The notes: generated by a model not told the origin, from the sequence alone. Shown: positions 1 to 8,256, counted from the stretch's first letter. The stretch: 33,339 nucleotides of DNA from CAYQCE01 sp964415885 (GCA_964415885.1 CAYQCE010000042.1:1-33339), one strand, 5' to 3'. Numbers and translations: made by a program.

Positions 1-176
1 AATACCACCAGCAGTACGTGGCTAAGCGCATTCGGCCCTAACAGGAAAACCCGCTGCAACTTACAGGAAACAGGACTGCATCTCAACACAATAAGTGATT
101 GACAAGTTGTGCATTGAATTCGATCTTTCCACCCAACAACGAAACTCTGTAGTTCAAAGCAATTCAGGAGGAAGCA

Positions 177-761
177 ATGGCTAAGAGAATTCTCATTCTC
201 TCGTTTCTTGTCTTGATCCTCGTCCTGCCATCGGCAGTTCTGCCGGCGCAGGAGTCCCGGCAGGCTGGCGACGAGAAGGGAATGCCCGTGATGGGTCCCC
301 CGGACGAGATCAAGGAGATGGACTGGATTATCGGAATTTGGGACGTCGAAATGAAGTCCCGTTTCGATCTGCAGGACACAAACTGGGTCCACAGCATCGG
401 ACAGGCCAAATATGAATGGATCGCCGGTGGCGGTGCTCTCATGATGACCTTCGATTCCGATATGATGGGCATACCGGTGCAGGGCACGATGCTGCAGTGC
501 TACAGCCGTGAATTGGATGAATGGCAGGCGGTCTGGGTCGACAACATGGGCGCTATGATAAGCTACTACACAGGCGGCCACACAGAGGACGGAAAAACAG
601 TGATGACCGGAGAAGACATCTGGGAAGGGCAGAAGTTCCTGACGCGAATAACGACTTGGAACGAAACTGGAGAAACATTCGACTGGATGATGGAGCATTC
701 ATACGACGGCGGCGAGACCTGGCATGTGTCAGCTAACGCAAAGTATGTGAAGCAGATATAG
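177..761 (+). CDS. Secreted DUF1579-family protein
   Basis: A 194-residue protein with an N-terminal signal peptide (positively charged MAKR, then a hydrophobic run, cleavage probably near LPAQ). The mature part begins with a motif around MDWIIGIWDVEMKS, followed by WIAGGGALMM, QCYSRELDEWQAVWVDN and TRITTWNETGETFDW, which together match the pattern of DUF1579 proteins (roughly 150-190 residues, lipocalin-like beta-rich fold, function unknown). The start is set by an AGGAGG ribosome site at 166-171, five bases before ATG. It stands alone and converges on the VOC gene, sharing a terminator hairpin. I infer an extracytoplasmic location; no catalytic motif is visible. A TTGACA-like hexamer lies at 99-104, but no good -10 follows it. 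Confidence 0.8.
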   Translation: MAKRILILSFLVLILVLPSAVLPAQESRQAGDEKGMPVMGPPDEIKEMDWIIGIWDVEMKSRFDLQDTNWVHSIGQAKYEWIAGGGALMMTFDSDMMGIPVQGTMLQCYSRELDEWQAVWVDNMGAMISYYTGGHTEDGKTVMTGEDIWEGQKFLTRITTWNETGETFDWMMEHSYDGGETWHVSANAKYVKQI

Positions 762-788
762 CCTGCATTCGAATGGCAGAATCTTAAA

Positions 789-813
789 GGGCAGAGCTAT
801 GCCAGCTCTGCCC
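789..813. terminator. Bidirectional terminator hairpin
   Basis: Perfect 10-bp stem, GGGCAGAGCT (789-798) and AGCTCTGCCC (804-813), with a 5-base loop. It lies between two convergent genes. On the minus strand it is followed by TTTAAGATT, so it best fits termination of the VOC gene. On the plus strand the trailing bases are less T-rich. Confidence 0.75.
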
Positions 814-839
814 CAATTCAGCTCCTGATCCGATCGCTA

Positions 840-1199
840 TCAGCCTTTCTTCTCGAGCTCCTTCCACAATCCGATCATATTACCGTCCGGATCCTCGAAC
901 ATTGCGTTCGAGCCTACTCCAGGTATCTCCGTCGGCCCCATGACGGTCTTCCCGCCGAGCTTCTCAGCCTTGTCCAGATACTTCTGAAGATCGTCGACCA
1001 GAATGTAGAGCGTGATATACGGTTTCCCGTCCTTGGGTTTCCAGAACCCGCCGCCTATACCCTTCTCCTCGGCAGTGACAATTGTGTAGTCCATGTTCGG
1101 GATGTCATTGATCTTCCAGTCAAAAAGCTTGGCATAGAAGTCCCTGGCCTTGCCGCGATCCGCGACTCCTATCTCGAAATGAACAACTGGATTCGCCAT
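840..1199 (-). CDS. VOC family protein (glyoxalase/bleomycin-resistance fold)
   Basis: A 119-residue single-domain protein. It opens with VVHFEIGVADRGKARDFYAKLFDW, the first beta-alpha-beta unit of the vicinal oxygen chelate fold with its His, and ends with AMFEDPDGNMIGLWKE, the usual C-terminal strand carrying the D-P-D-G-N-x-I-G-L motif and a metal-ligand Glu. A YITLYILVDDLQKYLDKAEKLGGK stretch forms the second module. Length and motifs fit the large group of uncharacterised VOC enzymes. The substrate cannot be read from sequence. A GAGAGGAGAG ribosome site precedes the ATG. It is cytoplasmic (no signal peptide) and probably monocistronic: 126 bases separate it from the upstream operon on the same strand. 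Confidence 0.85.
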   Translation of the reverse strand: MANPVVHFEIGVADRGKARDFYAKLFDWKINDIPNMDYTIVTAEEKGIGGGFWKPKDGKPYITLYILVDDLQKYLDKAEKLGGKTVMGPTEIPGVGSNAMFEDPDGNMIGLWKELEKKG

Positions 1200-1325
1200 T
1201 TGAGACTCTCCTCTCAGTACAGATATGTTGGTTAACAGGATACAAATTCTCCAACACCAAAGAGGAGTGAATAGATCGCCTATGCAATCATTTCGGTGTC
1301 ATTTTCTCGAAATCGGTTCGATTCG

Positions 1326-2339
1326 TTATTCGAACAGATCGATTGTTGGAGATTTCTTTCTGGGTGCGAACCTGGTTGGGTGATCATCAAGATACACGGT
1401 GTCGCCCTTCTCCATATGTATGGCTTCGAATCCACGCTTGCGAAGATCCCGCATGAATTCCTTGAAACCGTGGATTGTGACAACTTTCTTTGGATCGGCG
1501 CGTTCGACATACTCCAAGAGATCGTCGTAATCGGCATGATCGGAGAGCGGTATCGAGTCGTCGGCGCCCGCCCATCGCGGTATGCTGCCGACCGACCATC
1601 CGGTCAGCATACAGGACCGTACGCGCCGCAAGCCGCTCATCTCACGGTTTCGCCTCCAGCCCGGCGGAGCGATCAGCACTTTGTCGCGATATGTAGACGG
1701 ATCGTATTGCTTGAACGGACCGAATATGACCCCGCACTTCTGGTAGAGCACAGCCATGTCATAGACAGACTTGTGGAGGCTCGCCTCGTAACCGTGATCA
1801 CCTATTATCTTAAGCGCTTCCTGCGCCTTTCCGAGCGAGTAGGCCACGATCATAGGCGTCAAACCTGACACACGGGCGGCTTCGATGAACTTCAGCAGCA
1901 TCTCGACCGAATTCTCCCACGGCGGGAAACGATACTCGGGTCGTCCGTAGGTGGTCTCCATGATGAGGATATCGCACTTCCTGACCTCAGCCGGTGCGAC
2001 CGTCAAGCTGCGTCGGAGCTTGAAATCGCCGGTATACACGATCTTCCGCCCCTTGTGAGTTAGCATCAACTGCGCCGCACCGAGGATATGACCCGAGGAA
2101 AACAGCTCCACTTCGGTCTTTCCCACGCGTGCTCTCTGTCCCAAAGGTACTGCGTGCGACCTGACACGTTTGTACCGTTTGCGGAAAAAGATCACCGTTT
2201 CCGGCGTAGCGAGAATCTTTTCATGACGGGCACAGTGATCCGCATGCGCGTGCGATACGAATGCGAAGTCACGTTTCCGCGTGGAGTCAATCGCGAAGTC
2301 CACACCTTCGATTTCGATGCCGCTGTTGAAGTGAATCAT
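1326..2339 (-). CDS. Metallo-beta-lactamase fold exonuclease-like protein (beta-CASP/SNM1-like)
   Basis: A 337-residue MBL-fold hydrolase. Visible motifs in order: FVSHAHADHCARH (HxHxDH metal site), SSGHILGAAQ (third-motif His), VYTGDFKLR (metal Asp), METTYGRPEYRFPPW, then IPLSDHADYDDL and VVTIHGF near the C-terminus (the later His motifs of nucleic-acid-processing members). This order and the GHxLGAAQ / TGDFK / ESTxGxPxYR-like blocks match exonucleases of the 'ligase-associated' and SNM1/CPSF73-related group, so a DNA or RNA nuclease is likelier than a beta-lactamase. No DNA ligase or Lhr helicase gene is next to it. It starts 3 nt after the adenosine-kinase-family gene ends and is the last gene of the operon. 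Confidence 0.8.
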   Translation of the reverse strand: MIHFNSGIEIEGVDFAIDSTRKRDFAFVSHAHADHCARHEKILATPETVIFFRKRYKRVRSHAVPLGQRARVGKTEVELFSSGHILGAAQLMLTHKGRKIVYTGDFKLRRSLTVAPAEVRKCDILIMETTYGRPEYRFPPWENSVEMLLKFIEAARVSGLTPMIVAYSLGKAQEALKIIGDHGYEASLHKSVYDMAVLYQKCGVIFGPFKQYDPSTYRDKVLIAPPGWRRNREMSGLRRVRSCMLTGWSVGSIPRWAGADDSIPLSDHADYDDLLEYVERADPKKVVTIHGFKEFMRDLRKRGFEAIHMEKGDTVYLDDHPTRFAPRKKSPTIDLFE

Positions 2340-2342
2340 GCC

Positions 2343-2840
2343 TTAGTTGTCGCTCGGCCCGAGTTTGTATCCAATGTCTCGCAGGAACTTAACTCTCTTC
2401 TTCTTATGCTCCTCGTCCTCAACTCCGAGAGGTGAGAAACCATCGATAACACCCATCACGCCGCGTCCCTGATCGGATTCGGCGACTATCACCTCGACCG
2501 GATTCGCGGTCGCGCAGAATATCCGGACTACCTCCACACACATTTTGAGGCTGTTGAGGAAGTTGATCGGGAAAGCGTCCCGAATGAAAATCAGAAAAGC
2601 ATGCCCACAGCCGATTCGGAACAGATTGTCCTCCGCAGCCTTGATCAGCTCATCATCCGTGCCGGAGGTTCGTATGAGGCGATCCTGAGAAGCCTCCGAG
2701 AATGCGAGCCCGAACTTGATATCGGGCATCGAATTGACCATCAATTCGTGGATGTCCTCCACAGTCTTTATGAAATGGCTCATACCGAAGATGAGGTTCG
2801 TATTCTCGGGTGCGTCGATCTTTACCAATTCGGTCTTCAT
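2343..2840 (-). CDS. Adenosine-specific kinase family protein (DUF355)
   Basis: A 165-residue protein recognisable along its whole length as the small 'adenosine specific kinase' family common in archaea and some bacteria. Markers include NLIFGMSHFIKTVEDIHE, FGLAFSEASQDRLIRTSG, IGCGHAFLIFIRDAFPIN, VCRIFCATANP-like VVRIFCATANPVEVIV, GRGVMGVIDGFSP and the C-terminal RKFLRDIGYK-like stretch. Family length is about 160 residues, so it is full length. The activity assigned to the family is weak adenosine-dependent ATP turnover or binding; the physiological role is poorly known. An AAAGGAG ribosome site lies nine bases before the ATG. It sits between a secreted unknown and an MBL nuclease in one minus-strand transcript. 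Confidence 0.85.
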   Translation of the reverse strand: MKTELVKIDAPENTNLIFGMSHFIKTVEDIHELMVNSMPDIKFGLAFSEASQDRLIRTSGTDDELIKAAEDNLFRIGCGHAFLIFIRDAFPINFLNSLKMCVEVVRIFCATANPVEVIVAESDQGRGVMGVIDGFSPLGVEDEEHKKKRVKFLRDIGYKLGPSDN

Positions 2841-2884
2841 ATGCGTACTCCTTTGCGAAAGGACTCGGGCCGATTGCCCGACTT

Positions 2885-3664
2885 CTAATCCTGAGGTCTG
2901 TATTCGAATGGCACATCGAACAGACTGTCCGGATACTGTCTGCCGAATTCGAAATCGGAGAATTCTTCAATTACCTCACGCCGTCCGTTGAAGAACAGGA
3001 ACCCGAAATGCCCGCGGAAAAAAGTCCGGACCGGATAATAGTTGTCGTTTTCGAACTTTTCGAGCTCATACGCTATCTTCATCATCTTTACACCGGTCGG
3101 TCGATCCGCCAGCTCGAATTCGTTGTAGACAATGCCATAGTCATCAGGATTGATCAGAAAGAAACCGTCCACGTGCTTGTCGTCCCGCTCAATCGCACGA
3201 TAGACTAACTTATCGAGATCTCCGGAAGCGCTGTCCGGTTGTGCGAGTGAGAATTCGTACTCGTTGAAGTACACAGTATCGAGAGGCTCGCGAAATCGCA
3301 TCCTCTCCCTCTGCTCCTCCGCTTTCTCGATGAGCTTATCCACTTCTTTGAGAATCTTGTCTTCCTCGAGAGGCTCGCCATCCTCGATTACGGATATCAC
3401 CCGCTGATGCCTGGTGTCGAAATCGCTCGCGAAGACTTCCTTTTTCCAGATCTGCTCGGAGATTATCTCCCAGTCGCCGTTGACATTCCGACGATACGAC
3501 ACGGCATCATACTTCAAACCCTCGAACGACTCCCGGGCGGCATACCGTTTCTCGATGACCTGCTGGAGGTACGAATCGAGGTCCTGAGCAACCGGGCGAG
3601 TCGGCAGCATCAAACAGAGAATTACGATTGATACGATGCCAATGGCTATCCTCTTCAATGGCAT
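2885..3664 (-). CDS. Secreted protein of unknown function (LolA-like fold possible)
   Basis: A 259-residue protein with a clear signal peptide (MPLKRIAIGIVSIVILCLMLP, cleavage probably after VAQ). The mature part is charged, with a helical DKLIEKAEEQRERMRF segment near residue 110 and, after it, alternating hydrophobic/polar stretches typical of beta-strands (DGFFLINPDDYGIVYNEFEL, YYPVRTFFRGHFGFLFF). The question-like motif YDAVSYRRNVNGDWEIISEQIWKKE, with a later 'phenotypically' similar ending SDFEFGRQYPDSLFDVPFEYR, recalls outer-membrane lipoprotein-sorting proteins. That is a guess at fold only; I do not recognise the family. It begins 7 nt after the HEAT/cyclophilin gene ends, so the two are surely co-transcribed and probably act together in the envelope. 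Confidence 0.7.
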   Translation of the reverse strand: MPLKRIAIGIVSIVILCLMLPTRPVAQDLDSYLQQVIEKRYAARESFEGLKYDAVSYRRNVNGDWEIISEQIWKKEVFASDFDTRHQRVISVIEDGEPLEEDKILKEVDKLIEKAEEQRERMRFREPLDTVYFNEYEFSLAQPDSASGDLDKLVYRAIERDDKHVDGFFLINPDDYGIVYNEFELADRPTGVKMMKIAYELEKFENDNYYPVRTFFRGHFGFLFFNGRREVIEEFSDFEFGRQYPDSLFDVPFEYRPQD

Positions 3665-3671
3665 ATCCAGC

Positions 3672-5651
3672 TCAATTCTCGACTATTTCGATAGTCCGCA
3701 CGGAATCCGTTACCTCGATTCTGTCTACAGTGCGCATCCCGGACATCACCTTGCCGAACGCGGTGTACCCTCCATCGAGATGTGGCAGCCGCATGTGACA
3801 GATGAAGAACTGAGATCCCTCGGTATCCTTTCCGGCGCTCGCCATCCCGAAAGTACCCCGTTCGAACGGACGCGAGTTGTATTCTCCACGTATCGAGTAG
3901 CCGGGATCACCCATCCCGTCGCCGCGCGGACAGCCATCCTGTATAACAAAGGACGGTATAACTCTGTGCCATATCAAGTTGTCGTAATATCCCTGTCTCG
4001 CAAGCTTGATAAAGTTATTCACCGTTTTCGGTGCGATGTCGTACCAGAGCTCGAGCACGATCTCGCCCCGATTGGTCTTTATGATCGCATTTGGATTGGA
4101 GGCATAGCGGTTGAATTTCTCGTCGTAATTCTCGCCCGTTATGTCGGTCTCGTACGGCCCCACTCTGTCGGAGAAATCCTCGCCCAGTTTCTCGAATGCC
4201 TTGATTGCCGCTTCCTTGACCTCGCGGTTCTCATCTTCGAGCGCACGGGTATAGATATTGTAGACTTCGTCGGTAACTGTAGTGGAATCGTACCAGCCCC
4301 GAAACACCTCTACAATCGCCTGTTTCACCTTCGGTTTCCCTTCGGCGAAGTTGAAGACCTCGATAAGCTCATCCGCGTACATCGTCGCCCTCTGAGAGGC
4401 AATGAGCTCTATTGCAGTAAGCTGTACAGAGAAATCCGTATCCTTGAGCGCGGCGGAAACATGGTCCCGTAGCTGCGGCGAGCGGAGCATTCTCAAGGTC
4501 CGAAGTGCCTGGCGTCTCACACGGAAATCCGAGTCCTCGAAGAGGAACTTGGCAATAGCCAGAGACTTCTCGTTGTGTACCTCGGCGAGCCCCTGAAGAA
4601 TACGTGTCTTGTCGTACCAGCCGGGATAGGCGAGAAGATAGTCATCCACGTTATCCATGAAAAGCGAACTGTCGAGCATGGCGAGAGTGACATATGCGTT
4701 GCCTCGCAGAGTCGGGCTTTCGGCTCCCGCGAACGGGAGTACGCGCGAAACTGTCTTGTCGAGCTTCAACTGCCCGATCACTGTTACCGCCTCCGCCTTG
4801 ACATGATCCGGATTGTCCTCGGATAGAATGTTCAGGAGCGATTTCAGGGCACGTTTGTCGCCAATCTGCGATATCGATCGAATGATATTGATCTTGACCA
4901 GTGCGCTCTCCTCCCGGCGCATCCGATTGGTCAGATCCTCCAGACCACCGGTATCGCCGAGCAACCCCAGAGACCGAGCCGCGTACATTCGAACGATCCT
5001 GCTCGAATCCTTCAGGCACCATTCGAGTCGACCAAACGCTGTGGAATCTCCCGTCCGCATCAGCGCGAACACAGCCTTCCAGCGCACATCCTCCACAGAA
5101 TCGCGCGACAGCTCGATCAGGTCCTGAACTCTGTTGTGTCCCTGCATCCTCGCCAGAGCGAGTGCCACCGCTCCGCGCACCTCCGGGTCGGGATCGTCAA
5201 GGTATTCACGTATCGTGGCAACTGCCACAAGATTGTCGAGCTTCCCGAGAGCCTTTATCATCTCGGCTTTCACCGCATTCGACTTCTCGTCATCAAGGTT
5301 CATAGTGAGCGACAGGAATGCCGCCGAATCCGCCATCTGTCCGATTGCGAATGCCGCCTCGCGACGGACTGCCTCTACCGAATCCTTGAGAAGCGCAGCC
5401 ACGGAGGTCGCAGTCTCCGGCCAGTCTATTCTTCCAAGAGCACGAATTGCGGCAAGCCTCACCTCCGGATCGGGATCTTCGAGATAGTCGAGAAGCTCTC
5501 CGCTACCCATTGCCCGCATGTCCTCGAGGATTGCGACTACCGCCATCTTGTTGTCAGTCTTAATATTGACTCCTGCGTTATCGCCAGCACCACAGGCAAG
5601 CAACAACAGAACTGTAGCCAGCATTGCCGCCGAAATGAGCCTATGAATCAT
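3672..5651 (-). CDS. Lipoprotein with HEAT repeats fused to a cyclophilin peptidyl-prolyl isomerase
   Basis: A 659-residue protein. The signal peptide ends in LLLAC (lipobox, Cys about residue 20), so it is predicted to be lipid-anchored. Residues ~30-500 are a string of HEAT/PBS-lyase-type repeats (DPDPEVRLAAIRALGRI, VEAVRREAAFAIGQM, DPDPEVRGAVALALARM, SRIVRMYAARSLGLL and others; about twelve). The last ~150 residues are a cyclophilin domain: GEIVLELWYDIAPKTVNNFI, then WHRVIPSFVIQDG with the catalytic Arg, Phe and Gln, then GMASAGKDTEGSQFFICH and DGGYTAFGKV. The usual Trp of the drug-binding site is replaced. It therefore looks like an active prolyl isomerase on a scaffold that could hold client proteins at a membrane. 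First gene of a four-gene minus-strand operon. Confidence 0.9.
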   Translation of the reverse strand: MIHRLISAAMLATVLLLLACGAGDNAGVNIKTDNKMAVVAILEDMRAMGSGELLDYLEDPDPEVRLAAIRALGRIDWPETATSVAALLKDSVEAVRREAAFAIGQMADSAAFLSLTMNLDDEKSNAVKAEMIKALGKLDNLVAVATIREYLDDPDPEVRGAVALALARMQGHNRVQDLIELSRDSVEDVRWKAVFALMRTGDSTAFGRLEWCLKDSSRIVRMYAARSLGLLGDTGGLEDLTNRMRREESALVKINIIRSISQIGDKRALKSLLNILSEDNPDHVKAEAVTVIGQLKLDKTVSRVLPFAGAESPTLRGNAYVTLAMLDSSLFMDNVDDYLLAYPGWYDKTRILQGLAEVHNEKSLAIAKFLFEDSDFRVRRQALRTLRMLRSPQLRDHVSAALKDTDFSVQLTAIELIASQRATMYADELIEVFNFAEGKPKVKQAIVEVFRGWYDSTTVTDEVYNIYTRALEDENREVKEAAIKAFEKLGEDFSDRVGPYETDITGENYDEKFNRYASNPNAIIKTNRGEIVLELWYDIAPKTVNNFIKLARQGYYDNLIWHRVIPSFVIQDGCPRGDGMGDPGYSIRGEYNSRPFERGTFGMASAGKDTEGSQFFICHMRLPHLDGGYTAFGKVMSGMRTVDRIEVTDSVRTIEIVEN

Positions 5652-5860
5652 ACTTACTCCTTGTCATTCCAATCATCCTGTTGACTGTATTTATAGCACA
5701 ATAGTGCGGCTTTTCAAAATAAAAGAGAGTAGGGCCCGGCTTGCACTGATATGTGATTGAGCCTGACATTCTTCTAACACTTGATTACTATTATGGCAAG
5801 TATGGTAAGATAACGTGAAGAGGAAGTGCGATTAAATTTCTATTGCGGAGACTTCATAAG

Positions 5861-7759
5861 ATGAGCAGGTTACCGACATTCTGCGTTTTCCTTGTTATCT
5901 GTTTCTGCGCTGCTGAGACACTCGCGGCGACAATCCCCGCCGTTCACAGCAACGTGTACCGTGCGCCCGACGGTTCTCTCTACTACATCGCTCCCGACGG
6001 TGACACTCTGCGGGAAGTTACCGGGGAGGCTGAGTATACTCTCGAAATGCTCCGGACATATCCCGTAGGAACGGAGGATGGGATCAAATTTGATTTCGGC
6101 GATCAGGAGTTCGACGGCACTATCTACTACGGCCTGAGGATGAGCCCGAGTGAGATGAGATACTCCTATCCGATCTACTACGGCAGGCCCGCAAAGATAA
6201 TCAGCGGCGTATGTCTGGTTGATATCGCCAACCGTATCGTCGGCAAGTATGATTTTGTGAACTGGCAAGAATCGGGCAAAATTCGGCTCGGCTATCGAAT
6301 CGTCAACGATCAGGGACAAATTTTATATGACGGGAAGATACGTCTGCGGGGCACAGGGCCATTCGAGGTCGACACTTCGATAGTCGAAGGTCCATTCATC
6401 AATCTCGTAACCCACCAGAGCGCGGTTGTCTCTTTCATAACGAATATTCCTGTAGTCGCCTCTGTGACGGTGATCGACAGGGAATTCACCGAGGATACCG
6501 CAACCACCCATCATGAGATAGCGCTGTCCGGTTTGCAGCCACACACCGAATACGCCTACTCCGTAAAATATGGGCCGTACACCGACACATACTCGTTTCG
6601 AACAGCACCCAAGTCTGGCTCGCGGCTGCCGTTCACGTTTGCTTATGCCAGCGACGGTCGCGGCAACTCAGGCGGCGGCGAACGAGACATCAAGGGCGTA
6701 AACGCCTATATGCTCAAGAAGATATCGATGATATGCGCATTGAATGACGTTCGGTTCTTTCAGTTCACAGGCGATCTAATCGATGGCTACACGATCAGTA
6801 TGGGCGAAATCGAACTGGAATACGCGAATTGGAAGCGCGCCGCAGAGCCGTACGCCTGCTATTTTCCGTTCATCGCCGGCTTCGGCAACCATGAGGTCCT
6901 GATCCGCTATTTTCAGTCGGAGGACAAGGCGGCATCACTCGACAGATTCCCGTACGGCGAGCAATGCTCGGAATCCGTTTTCGCACGCAATTTTGTCAAT
7001 CCGTTGAATGGCCCGGAATCGGAAGACGGCGCCGAATACGACCCTAATCCTGACAGCATCGATTTTCCATCCTACAAAGAGAGTGTATTCTACTACACCT
7101 ATGACAACGTGGCGATGGTCTCGCTCAACACGAACTACTGGTTCGCGCCGTCGATCAAATACACTCCCGAAATTGGCGGGAATCTCCATGGCTATATCAT
7201 GGATAACCAGCTCGCCTGGCTCGAGGAAACGCTTGCGATATTCGAGTCCGATGTCAATATCGACCATATTTTCGTGACTCTGCACACTCCGGTATTCCCC
7301 AACGGCGGACATGTCCGGGATGACATGTGGTATTCAGGATCGAATGACCCCCGGGCCTGGGTCGCAGGCAAGCCGCTGAAACGCGGCATTATCGAGAGAC
7401 GGGATGAGCTCCTGAACCTGCTGATGAACAAGAGTTCAAAGGTACGCTGTACACTGACCGGCGATGAACACAATTACAGCCTGCTCCGAGTCGATGAGAA
7501 CCTTCCGATCTATCCCGATGGCTGGACCGGCAGGAGGCTCACAAAATTCCGTCCGATCTGGCACATCAACAATGGTGCCGCAGGAGCCCCATATTATGGT
7601 CAGGAGGAGACCCCGTGGTCTGAATTCGTGGAAGAGTTCTCCACCCAGAACGCGGTCGTTCTATTCCATGTTCACGGTGACGAGATAGAGGTCGAAGTGA
7701 TAAATCCGGATACCGGAGAGGAACTCGACAGGTTCAATATTGGCCCGGACAGCCAATAA
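5861..7759 (+). CDS. Secreted metallophosphoesterase with N-terminal purple-acid-phosphatase-like domain
   Basis: I place the start at ATG 5861 (632 residues) because GCGGAG sits ten bases upstream and a signal peptide follows at once; an in-frame TTG at 5843 lacks a well-placed ribosome site. Residues ~15-185 are unassigned beta-rich sequence. Around 185-250 a fibronectin-like strand set (HHEIALSGLQPHTEYAYSVKYG) resembles the N-terminal domain of purple acid phosphatases. The catalytic domain follows: FAYASDGRGN, FFQFTGDLIDGY (GDxxD), FIAGFGNHEVL (GNHE), FVTLHTPVF and TGDEHNYS (GDxHxY). These are the metal ligands of calcineurin-type phosphoesterases. In FAYASDGRGN the usual first-motif DxH is D-G-R, so metal 1 binding may differ. 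Substrate unknown; periplasmic or extracellular. Confidence 0.85.
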   Translation: MSRLPTFCVFLVICFCAAETLAATIPAVHSNVYRAPDGSLYYIAPDGDTLREVTGEAEYTLEMLRTYPVGTEDGIKFDFGDQEFDGTIYYGLRMSPSEMRYSYPIYYGRPAKIISGVCLVDIANRIVGKYDFVNWQESGKIRLGYRIVNDQGQILYDGKIRLRGTGPFEVDTSIVEGPFINLVTHQSAVVSFITNIPVVASVTVIDREFTEDTATTHHEIALSGLQPHTEYAYSVKYGPYTDTYSFRTAPKSGSRLPFTFAYASDGRGNSGGGERDIKGVNAYMLKKISMICALNDVRFFQFTGDLIDGYTISMGEIELEYANWKRAAEPYACYFPFIAGFGNHEVLIRYFQSEDKAASLDRFPYGEQCSESVFARNFVNPLNGPESEDGAEYDPNPDSIDFPSYKESVFYYTYDNVAMVSLNTNYWFAPSIKYTPEIGGNLHGYIMDNQLAWLEETLAIFESDVNIDHIFVTLHTPVFPNGGHVRDDMWYSGSNDPRAWVAGKPLKRGIIERRDELLNLLMNKSSKVRCTLTGDEHNYSLLRVDENLPIYPDGWTGRRLTKFRPIWHINNGAAGAPYYGQEETPWSEFVEEFSTQNAVVLFHVHGDEIEVEVINPDTGEELDRFNIGPDSQ

Positions 7760-7761
7760 AT

Positions 7762-7825
7762 GAAGGGACAGGCCATCCCGGCAGAGGGGGCTAGGAAACT
7801 GCCGAAATATGCAAACTGTCCCTTC
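7762..7825. repeat. Nested inverted repeat (large hairpin) after the phosphoesterase gene
   Basis: Outer arms GAAGGGACAG (7762-7771) and CTGTCCCTTC (7816-7825) are a perfect 10-bp match. Inner arms CGGCAG (7779-7784) and CTGCCG (7799-7804) also pair. No T-run follows, so it is a weak candidate for a classical terminator. It could be a transcript-end structure, a small palindromic repeat family member or an RNA element. It lies between convergent genes, 2 nt past the phosphoesterase stop. Confidence 0.6.
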
Positions 7826-7904
7826 GAATCGGAAACTAATGCATTGATTACAAAAGGTCAACTGTAATCGGAGTCTGTGCGTCTGTATCTAACAATATCC
7901 CAAC

Positions 7905-8102
7905 CTATGTCGGCCTGTGCCCGAGAAGCCTCGATGGCAGGAACACTACAGCTTTGAACAGATTGAGCAAACCATCGAATGCTATCCCGACTGCTCGAAA
8001 CGGCAGAAGCAACAGCCAGACAATGGGATAAGCCAGAAGCGCGAGAACCGCCACCGGCCAACACAGGATAAGAAGTATTACCCAGAGAAGAAACTTAACC
8101 AT
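7905..8102 (-). CDS. Small membrane protein (two hydrophobic segments)
   Basis: A 65-residue protein: MVKFLLWVILLILCWPVAVL, then ALLAYPIVWLLLLPFRAVGI and a short amphipathic tail ending RLLGHRPT. It has two near-continuous transmembrane segments and a basic C-terminus. I chose ATG 8102 because AAAGG lies six bases upstream; longer TTG/ATG starts (8123, 8120) lack a good ribosome site. Convergent with the phosphoesterase gene and divergent from trpR. I do not recognise the family. The opposite strand reads as a Lys/Gln/Pro-rich frame without a signal and is dismissed. Confidence 0.6.
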   Translation of the reverse strand: MVKFLLWVILLILCWPVAVLALLAYPIVWLLLLPFRAVGIAFDGLLNLFKAVVFLPSRLLGHRPT

Positions 8103-8210
8103 CCTGATCCTTTCTTCCATCAACTCTAAATAGTACGGTCATTTGAACTCATAAGTTTCGTATTCTATATCGCTAAACGACGATTATTCAAGCTGCACCG
8201 GCTTTTTCGC

Positions 8211-8238
8211 TTGACAAAATGCCGTTCGGATGTAAATT
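8211..8238 (+). promoter_or_regulatory. Candidate sigma-70-type promoter of trpR-trpB
   Basis: TTGACA at 8211-8216 and TAAATT at 8233-8238, 16 bases apart, with an upstream TG (8231-8232) as in extended -10 elements. The expected transcription start falls inside the adjoining 18-bp palindrome, 25-35 bases before the trpR ATG. Confidence 0.65.
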
Positions 8239-8256
8239 GTTTCTATATATAGAAAC
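8239..8256. promoter_or_regulatory. Perfect 18-bp palindrome, probable operator of trpR-trpB
   Basis: GTTTCTATATATAGAAAC is its own reverse complement and sits directly after the -10 hexamer, where the transcription start is expected. TrpR is a dimer that binds symmetric operators overlapping promoters, and it autoregulates in several bacteria. Binding of this TrpR homologue here is therefore the simplest inference, not a demonstrated fact. The CTA...TAG core loosely recalls the CTAG core of enterobacterial trp operators. Confidence 0.6.

Noticed and set aside
1326..2339. Beta-lactamase or glyoxalase II
   Set aside because: The GHILGAAQ, TGDFK and SDHADY motifs fit the nucleic-acid-processing MBL branch instead.
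7917..8129. Plus-strand frame of 70 codons, Lys/Gln/Pro-rich
   Set aside because: It is the antisense of the small membrane protein gene and has no ribosome site. The minus-strand frame encodes two clean membrane segments.
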